A stretch of DNA of 64,000 nt, from the NCBI GenBank assembly GCA_022360175.1, contig JAKSDI010000268.1, positions 1-64,000 on the forward strand, read 5' to 3'. Below the pieces are notes generated by a model. That model saw only the letters and a list, made by a program, of their open reading frames with translations, was not told the origin of the DNA and made no database searches. Source of the stretch: Chitinophagales bacterium. Its GTDB lineage: Bacteria; Bacteroidota; Bacteroidia; Chitinophagales; Saprospiraceae. This document shows positions 49,157-59,700 of the stretch, one piece after another; the stretch's first letter is position 1, and every line of letters begins with the position of its first letter. A program made the position numbers and the translations under genes.

Positions 49157-50812
49157 ATGTTAAATTTTTATGAAAACTTAAAACGTTTTAGGGGGATAAC
49201 TGTCCTTTTAGTTGCTTGTATATCTATAAGTTTTATTTCCATATATCCCCACTCTAGAGCTTCTCCTCCTCCTGAAATATGCGACAATGCCATCGACGAC
49301 GATGGTGATGGCCTGATCGACCTTAATGATATAGAAGATTGCGAATGCATCACAATAGAGCCTGAATCATTGATCCCAAATCCTTCTTTTGAAGATACTA
49401 ATTGCTGCCCAGAATCGCAGAGCGAGTTGAATTGTGCATCAGGCTGGATACAAGCTTCTTACCCTACCACAGATTTTATACATAGCTGTGGCTGGATGGG
49501 ATGGAATAATGGCATTGATGAATTTCTTCCTCCTCAACCCTTTCCAGATGGACAGGGAATTGTAGGGTTTAGAGATGGCGTATATTTACCTGCAGGCACC
49601 GGCCCTGATGCAGTGGAGATTAGTAGGCACAACTGGAAAGAATATGCGGGAGCCTGTTTACTGAGTCCTATGCTGGCAGATAGTGCTTATCGTATCGAAT
49701 TTGACATTGGATTTGTTGATGCGATTTCATCTCCACCTATAATGGTTACTTTATTTGGGACAACAGATTGTGCCAATTTGCCCTTTGGAGCAGGAGAAGG
49801 AGAACCACTGACAGGATGCCCTACTAATGCTACCGGATGGGTAGAACTCGGTTTTGTTCCTGTTGCGGGTGGTGAAAATATATGGGTAAAGGCCGCTATA
49901 GATGTTCTCCATGATGAGGATATTCTGGCTATTGCAATCGGGCCCAACTGCGCCAACAACTTAAATGGGCATAGTCGTTATTATTTTCTTGACAATTTAT
50001 TGCTAGACGAAACGGAATCGTTTCAAGTAAATATATCAACCATTTCAGACCCCTGTCAGGAAGACTTCGCCTTAGAGGTAGAAGACTATCCTGGCCTATC
50101 CTATCAATGGTATAAAGACGGTATAGCATTAATAGGAGAAACTTCTCCACTATTGTCTCAAATGTATGGCGAGGGCAACTATCAGGTCAGAACAATAAGT
50201 GAAACGGACTGTGTGCTTTCAGGTATATATTCATACACTATTCCTGTTATAAGCAGCAGCATTTATCAAAGCATCTGCGAAGGAGAGACATTTCTATTTG
50301 GAGATCAGGAATTATCTGAAGCTGGCCTTTTTACAGATACGATAGCATCAACAAGCATTTGCGATAGTGTTGTTGTATTGTCGTTAGAGATCGATAATGC
50401 AATAGTAGATACAATGGACGTTATGATATTCGAAGGAGAAACTTTTGATATTGAAGGCTATAGTTTTAATCAACCAGGAGGTTATACTATTACATTGACT
50501 TCCCCAAATGGATGTGATATAGAAACCTTTGTGCAGCTGGCATTTCATAGTGTATTTATACCAACTGCTTTTTCGCCCAATTTTGATGGAAGAAATGACA
50601 GGTTCACAGCATTAGCCGAATATGGGTTGATCCAGGATGTTGATATGACTGTTTTTAATAGATGGGGCGGTATCATCTATGAAGGTCCTGAATGGGATGG
50701 CAAAAGCAACGGTGAAATGGTAAATCCTGGCGTATACACATACGTAATGAAAGTAACCTTGACAGATAATCGTAGCCATTTGTTTTCAGGTTCAGTCACC
50801 CTGGTTTTCTAA
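49157..50812 (+). CDS. Secreted protein with gliding-motility-type (type B) T9SS sorting domain
   Basis: A 551-residue exported protein. An N-terminal hydrophobic segment (about 15-30) is followed by a calcium-loop motif, CDNAIDDDGDGLIDLND. Residues about 60-270 form a beta-rich, Cys-containing module resembling carbohydrate-binding or jelly-roll domains (HNWKEYAGACLLSPML). An Ig-like segment and two further beta modules follow. The last 85 residues show the CHU_C domain: IPTAFSPNFDGRNDRF, VFNRWGGIIYEG and PGVYTYVMKV. Export by the type IX system is expected. It converges with the helical-protein gene, 23 bases between stops. Substrate is unknown. Confidence 0.85.
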   Translation: MLNFYENLKRFRGITVLLVACISISFISIYPHSRASPPPEICDNAIDDDGDGLIDLNDIEDCECITIEPESLIPNPSFEDTNCCPESQSELNCASGWIQASYPTTDFIHSCGWMGWNNGIDEFLPPQPFPDGQGIVGFRDGVYLPAGTGPDAVEISRHNWKEYAGACLLSPMLADSAYRIEFDIGFVDAISSPPIMVTLFGTTDCANLPFGAGEGEPLTGCPTNATGWVELGFVPVAGGENIWVKAAIDVLHDEDILAIAIGPNCANNLNGHSRYYFLDNLLLDETESFQVNISTISDPCQEDFALEVEDYPGLSYQWYKDGIALIGETSPLLSQMYGEGNYQVRTISETDCVLSGIYSYTIPVISSSIYQSICEGETFLFGDQELSEAGLFTDTIASTSICDSVVVLSLEIDNAIVDTMDVMIFEGETFDIEGYSFNQPGGYTITLTSPNGCDIETFVQLAFHSVFIPTAFSPNFDGRNDRFTALAEYGLIQDVDMTVFNRWGGIIYEGPEWDGKSNGEMVNPGVYTYVMKVTLTDNRSHLFSGSVTLVF

Positions 50813-50835
50813 GATAGTACCATAGAAATAAAGAC

Positions 50836-52182
50836 TTATTCTAATTGTTTAATAAACCACTCCCGCTCTCTAAATGCGGGAGTGTTGTTTATTTCCTCAG
50901 CAAGCGACTGTCTTCCAATCCGATCGCTAGGTGGCATTTGTAATAATCTACGGGTAAAGTGTAGTAATAATTGATAATGCTCTTTATGATACCCCAAATC
51001 AGAGCGTCTTTGCAAATAAACCCGAAGGCTTTCCAGTAAACTATCCAGAGCATCCCACTCTTCTTGTTCGTAAAAAATCTTTAATTGCAGGCTTTTTGTT
51101 CCTAAATACAAAAAAGGCAGTTTGGTTTCTACAATTACCAATTCTCTTAAGGCATCCCTAAGCTGTCCACATTCATATAAAAGTTTGGCTCTTGAAAAAG
51201 CGGGTAAAGACTCTTGAAATACTGGCCTTAAGAATACAGCTTGATTTTGAATAAATAAACGAACCCAATCGTAGCGTTTCAGCCTTAATCCTAATGAAAC
51301 AATATTGCTAAAGGTACTTTCAGGGATATGCCCATCTTCCAGAAGATAACCTTCACTTAAACTCAGTTCATACAATGATAATGCTTCTTTTGCAAACGCT
51401 TCTCCTCCCCTATTGAGGGCTCTTATACAATAATTAATTGCCAGATAATAAATATCTCTAATTTCCTGACGAGGAAAGCCATTCTTATACTGAATAATAG
51501 AACGCCGCAACTGTTGGAAATCTTCCTCCTCTCCACCTTGTACCACTGCTTTATAACAATCATAATAAATACGAATAGCAGGAACATCCAGTAAGGAAGT
51601 CCGCTCTCTTAATGTCATTTCAATTATTGATAGTAAGTGAATATCATAATTTTCTTGATTGGCAATCTTTCGGCTATGTGCCAAACAAGCCTGCTTCAGC
51701 TTTTCCGCAAAATAAAACTGATCCAACTGATCACTAACTTCCTGTAAGTTTGTTCGCTCCTGGCGGCTATGACTGGCGATGTAATCATAAAAATCCTTTT
51801 CCATTGCATAATCCCAATAAAGCATAGAGGCTTCCAGTTTATTTCTCTTAGCTCTAATTTTTTTCGCCTTTTGAGCACTGCGTTTGTATAATTTTTCTTC
51901 CCGCAACCTCCGATATGCTTTCTGCAATAAATAATATTGCTCCATCTCCTGTTGCTGCACTTCTTCCCACACCAGAAACTGTTCTACCATTCGTTGCAAT
52001 CTGCTAAGTAATAAATACCAATCAGCCGAACGAAATGATTTATCGGGATATGCTTCCGCAAATGCAGCCTCTTTATCAATAGGCTGATATGGATGCTTCA
52101 ACCACCATTTCCATAATCTGTATACAGCGGGCTGAGCTGCAAATGGAGGGGATTCTATAAATCGATTAAGCCTTGTTTTCAT
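50836..52182 (-). CDS. Helical protein of unknown function (Saprospiria-type)
   Basis: A 448-residue, mostly alpha-helical protein with no signal peptide. It opens MKTRLNRFIESPPFAAQPAV, then WKWWLKHP and FRSADWYLLLSRLQRMVEQFL, and continues with TPR-like helices and a basic coiled stretch (YKRSAQKAKKIRAKRNKLEA). From memory, Saprospiraceae genomes carry many proteins of about this length and opening; I know of no function. The ATG at 52182 is chosen; an in-frame TTG at 52230 would add 16 residues. A hairpin with nine pairs (50858-50884) overlaps the last codons. It is divergent from the first VCBS paralogue. Confidence 0.65.
   Translation of the reverse strand: MKTRLNRFIESPPFAAQPAVYRLWKWWLKHPYQPIDKEAAFAEAYPDKSFRSADWYLLLSRLQRMVEQFLVWEEVQQQEMEQYYLLQKAYRRLREEKLYKRSAQKAKKIRAKRNKLEASMLYWDYAMEKDFYDYIASHSRQERTNLQEVSDQLDQFYFAEKLKQACLAHSRKIANQENYDIHLLSIIEMTLRERTSLLDVPAIRIYYDCYKAVVQGGEEEDFQQLRRSIIQYKNGFPRQEIRDIYYLAINYCIRALNRGGEAFAKEALSLYELSLSEGYLLEDGHIPESTFSNIVSLGLRLKRYDWVRLFIQNQAVFLRPVFQESLPAFSRAKLLYECGQLRDALRELVIVETKLPFLYLGTKSLQLKIFYEQEEWDALDSLLESLRVYLQRRSDLGYHKEHYQLLLHFTRRLLQMPPSDRIGRQSLAEEINNTPAFREREWFIKQLE
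50858..50884 (-). terminator. Stem-loop inside the end of the helical-protein gene
   Basis: CACTCCCGC (50858-50866) pairs perfectly with GCGGGAGTG (50876-50884) with a nine-base loop. On the minus strand the hairpin ends 22 bases before the stop codon and is followed by an AT-rich but not T-pure stretch. It may act as a terminator or a processing site for the gene or for the convergent T9SS gene. Confidence 0.4.
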
Positions 52183-52362
52183 CCTGGGAGGTAAAGAACG
52201 AGCTAAAAGCAGTGATGATGGATAACTCAATTTTGTAGATTTATTGATTTAATAACCTGAATATCAATACTTAAACAATCACAAACAGCATATAAAAGTA
52301 AAAAAATGTTCTTGTTTCTCTATAGATATTAGCCCCATATTAGCAGCATAAATGAAAATACC

Positions 52363-55300
52363 ATGAAACATATTAATCTTTTTTACAGCGTTCTCTTTAG
52401 CTCTCTTTTTTTTCCTGTTTTATTAAAAGGGCAATTATATCAGGATTCTGTCCAATCCATTATAAATATTCCAATGCTAGAAATAGCTAAAACCGCAGAT
52501 ATGGATGGAGATGGCGATATCGATATCGTAGGTTTTAATCGCAATCAATATGGACATCTTCTATTTTATGAAAACATTGACGGACAAGGGACTTTTGGCT
52601 GGCCGAAACAATTTGGAGATACGTATTGGTGGAACAATGACCTGACTGAATCTTTTTATTTATATGGCAACCATATCGAACTTGCTGATATGGATAATGA
52701 TGGTGATATAGATATAGTTGATTCCCGAAGAAGTTTCCAATCATATCCCTTCTGGGAAAATGATGGTCAAGCAAACTTCAACCTGATGAACCCTGATGTA
52801 CATAATGGGAATCTTAGTGGTAGTTTTCAAATAGTCGACCTCAATCTCGATGGCTGGAATGACATTCTTTACAGAAACTCACTAAATCAGCTGAAAGTCA
52901 ATTGGAATCAAGGAGCAGGCCAGGAATTTATAACCGAAACATTTGCTTCACTGGGCAATTCAAGTTCCTTAAATTTCCAGGACCTTGAAGTCAGTGATTT
53001 TGACCTGGATGGTGATTTTGATGTATTTTCATTTTATCGCAAAAGAATTGCTCCGGAATATGATTCCATGACCGTTCATCTTAAATTAATTCAGCAAAAT
53101 CCGGGATTAGATACGCTAATTAACATTGAATTATGGACTGTTGAAGGAGATTTTACATTCAACAATCTAAACGCATCTATCGCGGATTTCAATGCGGATA
53201 ATTATCCAGATATCCTTATTACAATATCAAACAACCTTCCTCTTATACTATTAGAGAATCTGGATGGAACGGGTGAATTTGCCATAGTTGATGAATGGCC
53301 TGGTTTTACTGATCACCATTTAAAAGATATAGACCTGGATGGGGATGAAGATATTATTGCCATTCATCATACTATTGATTCATATGCAGAAGACAAGCTA
53401 TCTACTTTCTGCTTAGAAAATAATGGTGATTTTTCACTTGATATAAACTTAATTGATTCCATTCATGCCGGGCCTCAATTTATACTAGGAGATCTCAATA
53501 ATGACACACTCCCTGAGATCATAACATTTGGCAATAAGAATAATTATTCTCCTTTTTTATCTGAAGATGATAAGCAAATGTTCTGTCGCTATGCATTAGA
53601 CACTGAAGGTAATTATACTAGCCCTGTCCCTCTTACCCAAGCACATGGTTTTATTCGAGATTTTGCCACAGCGAAATGGAATGAAGATGAATTTGATGAT
53701 GTAATAATGGCTACAGAAAGTGGTATCTATTGGCTTGAAAATATTAATGAGGGGATGCATTTTCACACTCCACAAATTGTACGGAAGGCTCCTTATTATC
53801 TTGAAGATTTTCATTTTACAAATTTCAACAATGACGAAAAGCCCGATGGCTTAGGATGTTTTATCAGTTATAATGCCCCAACTACAAAGCGCTTCCCATT
53901 TATATGGAATTCAGAACAAAATAATGACACTATTATTTCTATTCCAGAAATAGAGTTATACCATCATAAACACATTACATATGGCAAAATTGATGCCGAC
54001 AATGACATGGATATCATTGGTATAAATACTGGTGGAGAACTAATTATTGGATGGAATGAACTGGAAATGGGTGAAGGTTTTACACTTGAATCGGCTATGC
54101 TAAGTATACCATTTGATATAAGCAGCTTGCAAGAAATTTTAATTACAGACCTCAACCATGATAACTCTGGAGATATTATTCTCCTAACCGATAATGAAGT
54201 ATTCTACTCTCTCCAGCTTGATAACATAGGTACTTTTGCCGATTGGCAAACTATCACAGGATTAGAAGGAACTGCTAAACTATACACTGGAGATTATAAT
54301 ATGGATGGACTTATCGATCTTCGGGCATTGCTGCCGGGTGACGATGATCTTTATCAATTAGTAATGTGCTCCTTTGATATCTCTGATCAAGACTTCACCG
54401 CTCCGGTACTTTATGGATTCACTTACGATGGAGAGGAAATCTTACTCAATGACGATACTGGCCCTGATTACATCACTTCAAATGGGTTTGTATTCAATAT
54501 TGGAAATAGCGCTTACCTTACAGAAGAATTTATGCCAACGCCTTTTCCCCAACTTCTCTTAAATGACTTGCCCAGCTCATTGCGAACTAATGTCTATAAA
54601 GCAGATATCAACAATGACGGAAAAGAAGAACTATTAACTGGCGAACATTGGATTGTCACTTACCCCATAGACTTCCTTCAAGGCAGTACTGTCGACGGCC
54701 TGGTAGCCAGAGATACAACATACAATTGCTCTTTTGATTCCATCTATCCTGCGATGCCCAACACCCACCTCCTACTTAACAGCGGTATCAATCAACAACT
54801 AACAACCTTATCACCGGAAGGCCACTATGGCTTTTATCTACCCAGTGTACCAGCACATATTCTTTCTGTAGTACCTCTTAGTAACTATTGGGATATTTGC
54901 CCTCCAGATAGTACACTAACAAGCGATGGACCCCATACCGTACATTTCACCACATCTGCCAATACAGAATGCCCTTTAATGGAATTAGACATGGTGATTT
55001 CTCCTGTACGCCAATGCTTTTCTTCAACAGTCAGCCTATTCTACCAAAATACAGGCACATTACCAGCCAGCCCGGTAAGTATAATACTATCTTATGATGA
55101 ACGAATGACTCCTTTACAATCTACTCCTCCATGGAGCAGCATCTCTGATAGCACCCTTGTATACACCTTTTCTCAGGTGGATATTGGTGAAACGGGTCAA
55201 ATCGTTATAGAAATGGAACCTGATTGTGCCAACCTGGACTTAGGTGAAATTCTCTGCTTTGAAGCACAAATAACACCTGACTCTCTCTGTGAACCAATGA

Positions 55301-56670
55301 TAACACAATGGGATGGCGCCAATCTACAAGCAACATATATTTGTGAAGGGGATTCTATAGCCTTTATCATTACTAATACAGGATCTGGCAATATGTCTGT
55401 TCCTCAGCAATACCAACTCAATATAGTTAATGATGATATTGTATTATTTGATTTAGGAGATATCATATTGCCAGCGGGGGCAACAGATACCATACATGCA
55501 CCAGCTATCGAAGAAGGTTACCTCCTAAATATCAATCAAACTGACGGGCACCCAAGCCCTGAACAAATTGAACTTTTAACAGAAGGTTGTCTTTCTCCTC
55601 TGGATACAGGTTTACTAAACTCATTGCCCAATAATGATGGTAATCATTTCAACATCGAAATATGCGAACCCATTGTTGGTCCTTATGATCCCAATATAAA
55701 AGCTGCAATACCCCGAGGTTTTGGAGAACAGCATTTCATTGAGCACGATCAAAGTATTCAATACACTATACACTTTCAAAATGTAGGTACAGACCTGGCT
55801 CGTACTGTTACAATTCGTGACGAACTTTCTCCTCAATTGGATCTGGCAAGCTTCCGGCCAGGACCAGCCTCTCATCCATATGAATGGATTGTTTTACCTG
55901 ATCGTACACTTACAATTACTTTTCCTGAAATTAATTTGCCTGACAGCATCAGTAACGAACCCGAAAGTCATGGCTTTGCTTCCTATACAATTGCTCCGAT
56001 AAAAGACATTCTGCCGTACAGTAGCATTGAAAACGAGGCTGCCATTTACTTTGATTTTAATCCCCCGATTATCACTAATCGGAAGGTTCATCTAATCAAA
56101 AAGCCACAATGCACATCAGCCGTATTTGCTTCACTATGTCCAGGAGATGAATATATGGGACAGGTTATATTTCAAGATTCCATCATTAAAGAAGTTTATG
56201 AGATGCCTGATCAGGACAGTATCGTATGGCATCATATTGATATGCTAGCAGGAGGTGATACTACTCTAATTGCAATATCACTGGATGAACCAGGAGTATG
56301 GCAAGACATTATAGTTAACCATGATACTATAATCACCGAAGTTTTACAGAATAATTATGGTTGTGATAGTATCCTCCTCTATGAAATTTCTGTCCTTTCT
56401 GATATCAATAATATTAGCTGGCAAGAGGATATCCAAATTGCACCAAATCCTGCACAACGAAATGTTCAAATTCATTGGCCACTACTTCCTCTAGCTACGA
56501 CTGAGATTAAAGTATACTCTTCTCATGGACAATTAATTTATACACAAAACAATAAACCTCAGGTACAATCCCTAAAGTGGGATGTAAGCAATTGGCCTCC
56601 AGGCTCCTATTGGCTGGAATTCGAAAAAGGTGGATACAAAGCAAGAAAAAAGCTTTTAATCATCAGGTAA
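52363..56670 (+). CDS. Secreted VCBS-repeat protein with type A T9SS sorting domain, copy 1
   Basis: A 1435-residue exported protein. The signal peptide ends LLKGQ. About ten VCBS/FG-GAP segments follow (residues 35-750), with calcium loops such as DMDGDGDID, DMDNDGDID and DLDGDEDI. A beta-rich region (about 780-1080; QCFSSTVSLFYQNTG, EGDSIAFIITNTGSG) leads to a DUF11-like/DUF7619 module with VGPYDPNIKAAIPRG, IQYTIHFQNVGTD and ENEAAIYFDFNPPIITN. The final 90 residues are a Por_Sec_tail domain beginning IAPNPAQRNVQIHW. It is one half of a tandem pair with the next gene. A surface adhesin or polymer-binding role is plausible. The start codon overlaps the TGA of a four-codon leader (52352-52366). 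Confidence 0.88.
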   Translation: MKHINLFYSVLFSSLFFPVLLKGQLYQDSVQSIINIPMLEIAKTADMDGDGDIDIVGFNRNQYGHLLFYENIDGQGTFGWPKQFGDTYWWNNDLTESFYLYGNHIELADMDNDGDIDIVDSRRSFQSYPFWENDGQANFNLMNPDVHNGNLSGSFQIVDLNLDGWNDILYRNSLNQLKVNWNQGAGQEFITETFASLGNSSSLNFQDLEVSDFDLDGDFDVFSFYRKRIAPEYDSMTVHLKLIQQNPGLDTLINIELWTVEGDFTFNNLNASIADFNADNYPDILITISNNLPLILLENLDGTGEFAIVDEWPGFTDHHLKDIDLDGDEDIIAIHHTIDSYAEDKLSTFCLENNGDFSLDINLIDSIHAGPQFILGDLNNDTLPEIITFGNKNNYSPFLSEDDKQMFCRYALDTEGNYTSPVPLTQAHGFIRDFATAKWNEDEFDDVIMATESGIYWLENINEGMHFHTPQIVRKAPYYLEDFHFTNFNNDEKPDGLGCFISYNAPTTKRFPFIWNSEQNNDTIISIPEIELYHHKHITYGKIDADNDMDIIGINTGGELIIGWNELEMGEGFTLESAMLSIPFDISSLQEILITDLNHDNSGDIILLTDNEVFYSLQLDNIGTFADWQTITGLEGTAKLYTGDYNMDGLIDLRALLPGDDDLYQLVMCSFDISDQDFTAPVLYGFTYDGEEILLNDDTGPDYITSNGFVFNIGNSAYLTEEFMPTPFPQLLLNDLPSSLRTNVYKADINNDGKEELLTGEHWIVTYPIDFLQGSTVDGLVARDTTYNCSFDSIYPAMPNTHLLLNSGINQQLTTLSPEGHYGFYLPSVPAHILSVVPLSNYWDICPPDSTLTSDGPHTVHFTTSANTECPLMELDMVISPVRQCFSSTVSLFYQNTGTLPASPVSIILSYDERMTPLQSTPPWSSISDSTLVYTFSQVDIGETGQIVIEMEPDCANLDLGEILCFEAQITPDSLCEPMITQWDGANLQATYICEGDSIAFIITNTGSGNMSVPQQYQLNIVNDDIVLFDLGDIILPAGATDTIHAPAIEEGYLLNINQTDGHPSPEQIELLTEGCLSPLDTGLLNSLPNNDGNHFNIEICEPIVGPYDPNIKAAIPRGFGEQHFIEHDQSIQYTIHFQNVGTDLARTVTIRDELSPQLDLASFRPGPASHPYEWIVLPDRTLTITFPEINLPDSISNEPESHGFASYTIAPIKDILPYSSIENEAAIYFDFNPPIITNRKVHLIKKPQCTSAVFASLCPGDEYMGQVIFQDSIIKEVYEMPDQDSIVWHHIDMLAGGDTTLIAISLDEPGVWQDIIVNHDTIITEVLQNNYGCDSILLYEISVLSDINNISWQEDIQIAPNPAQRNVQIHWPLLPLATTEIKVYSSHGQLIYTQNNKPQVQSLKWDVSNWPPGSYWLEFEKGGYKARKKLLIIR

Positions 56671-56756
56671 TAACACAACACTTTACGAAACCTAACAAGA
56701 GTTCTTGTGCACTCCATCTTTTAGAGTCATTTTGGTAAATTATAAACACTAATACT

Positions 56757-59700
56757 ATGTCTAGAAAATCATTTTACCTCCTAATACTCTGTCTCAGCTT
56801 TGCCAATAGCATGTTTGCTCAGCTGGAACGTGATTCCGTCACTGTAATTATGGACTTACAGGAACTACACGAAGTTAAAACAGCAGACCTGGATAATGAT
56901 GGCGATCAGGATATCATTGGTAGCCGCACAGGGTGGGACGGGCATCTTGCTTTCTTAGAAAACACCGATGGCCTAGGTACTCTGGCCTGGCCAGTTGTAA
57001 CTGGAGACTCTTCATGGGCAGGTGCTGCTGCTGCTCACAATTTTGAACTAGGTGATATGGACAATGATGGCGACCTGGATGTAGTAGATGGCAGAGTACT
57101 GAGTAGTACAGTCCCTTATTGGATCAATAATGGGCAGGGAGCATTTAGCCTTCCCGTTCAAAATGAAAATGATGATTACTTAATCAGAGATTATAATGCC
57201 TTCCGCCTGGCAGATATGAATAATGATGGATGGTTAGACATCGTCTACTATAACCATACCAGTAGAAAAATATACGTAAACTGGAATAATGGCGCCGGGC
57301 AAGCATTTGATTATGAAATAGTCTTGTCATTAGATTTTCTTAGCTTTCACGAATTACATGACTTTGAATTAGGAGACTATGATCAGGATGGAGATTTAGA
57401 CATTTTCATCTTCTCTACCTTCCAGTATGAAGAACAAGAACCCTGGAAAGAAATGGGATTTGAACTCATTAAACAAGAAGCAGGGCTTTTCACTCTTGAA
57501 AATCAAGTAGGCCTGTGGGTTGATGACAATCTCTATTTAGAATTAGATGCTTCTCTAACCGATCTGGATGCAGATGGCTATCCTGATGTTATTATGACAC
57601 TTAGTCCTCCCGGCAACTTTGACAACGATTTATGGTTAGTACGCAATGTCAATGGTGCTGGTGGTTTTCAAACACAAGAACAGCTTCCTAAATACCAATA
57701 TCATACCTTAATGGATGTGGATCAGGATGGAGATCAGGATATCATTGCCATTAAAGATGCCAAACCTTTCCCCTCCTATCCTTCTGATATTTTTGCCTAC
57801 GAATGGCTGGAAAACAATGGAACTTTTGACCTTACTCCCCATACTATTGATTCTTCTTACACTGGTTTCAAATTATTAACTGGTGATATAAATAGTGATG
57901 GTATAGAGGATCTTATTTCCTATAAGCTCGAAAATTCCAGTTCAATTTTAACGCTTGATGATTCTCAATTATTTGTTCGCTCAGCTGACAATAATGGGAA
58001 CCTTCTTTCTCCTGTTCCTCTAACAAATGCCTTTAGCTACATTCGCGATTTAGCTACTCCAGATTGGAATATGGATGGGCAACTCGATATTCTCATGGCA
58101 ACAGAAGGAGGAATCAGCTGGATTGAAAATCTCTCATCAGGTACTAATTTCGCCAATCCTGTTAATATATGGGATGCCCCTACTTCTATTGGAGACTTCC
58201 AATTTGTGGACATCCAACAGGATAATTTAATTGATGGTGTAGGGGTACTTAAAACTGACGGAAGTTGGCCTCATGATTACTATCCCTTCGTTTGGGTCAA
58301 TAATTCATCTGGAGGAACCGATGACATTTTTGAATTTCAAGATATATCCTTACATAATACAAGTAGTATCTGTACTGGCAATCTGGATGCAGATACTGAC
58401 AATGATATAGTGCTAATTACGGCTACTTCAGAGATAATCATTATATGGAATGAACTAAATACTAGCGATGAATTTACAGTAGAAGTTGCTTCATTAACAG
58501 CTCCAGGGACTCCCAATTATTTATATCAAATTTATATTGAAGATATCAACCTGGATGGTTTTCCCGACTTAGTTGTATCACTCCCAAATGAAGGAGCATA
58601 TTATAGCATTCATTTAGATGGTGAAGGTACATTTGATGATTGGACTTTTATAGCAGGAACTGAGAGGCTCCAGGATATCTTCATAGGTGATTATGATTTG
58701 GATGGCTTAATAGATATCCGAGCCCGAGTATTCACTTATGAAGAATTCGATTTTGAATTGGCTATGTTGAGTTACGATACTGCCATCCAGAATTTTACGG
58801 CTCCTATCAGGCTAAGTAGCATAAACAATTATTTTTTTGTAGAAGAGCTTGATCTTAATGATGATAATATACCGGATATTTTAAGTGGTGAAGGATACGC
58901 CTTAAGCCTTGGTACCAGTGGGCACATCACTACTTCTTACAGGCCACTGCCCTTTTATGTTCAGTTATTTACCGATTTGGTATTTAATCCACTGAGAGCT
59001 GATTTAAATGGTGATGGAGAAGAAGAATTGGTTACAGGTTTAAGAGGTATCACGAGCTATGATCTGGATTTCTTAAATGGCAGCAGTGTACAGGGCTTAA
59101 TGCTGTGGGATACAACGGGCAATTGTGCCTTTGATTCCCTTTATCCAGTATTACCAAATGGCCAGCTTACACTCGATAGTGGTATTTCTGAACAAATAAG
59201 CAGTACTACCCAAAGTACAGGACATTATAGTTTTTATCTACCTGATGCTCCGCAACACATTCTCGCACCGGTCCCTATGAGCGAATATTGGACGGTCTGC
59301 CCTGAAGATTCTACATTATCCAATGACGGTCCTCATATCGTTCATTTTTCAGCTTCCGCCAATGTAGATTGCCCTCTTATGGAACTGGATTTATATGTAG
59401 GTTCGGTACCCCAGTGTTTTTCTTCTACAATAAGCATGGCTTATCGAAATATAGGTACTCTATCTGCTAGTCCAGTCACCATAACAATCACTTTTGATGA
59501 TAGAATGACTCCAACCTCCTCTACTCCAGCCTGGTCTGCTATTAGTGATACTAGTTTGACTTTTATACTGCCCGATGTAGCAGTAGGTGAAGAAGGGCAG
59601 ATTGTCATAGAGATGGAACCTGATTGTGAAAACCTGATTTTAGGTGAGACATTATGTTTCCAGGCCAATATCACCCCTGATACCTTATGTGACCCGATGC

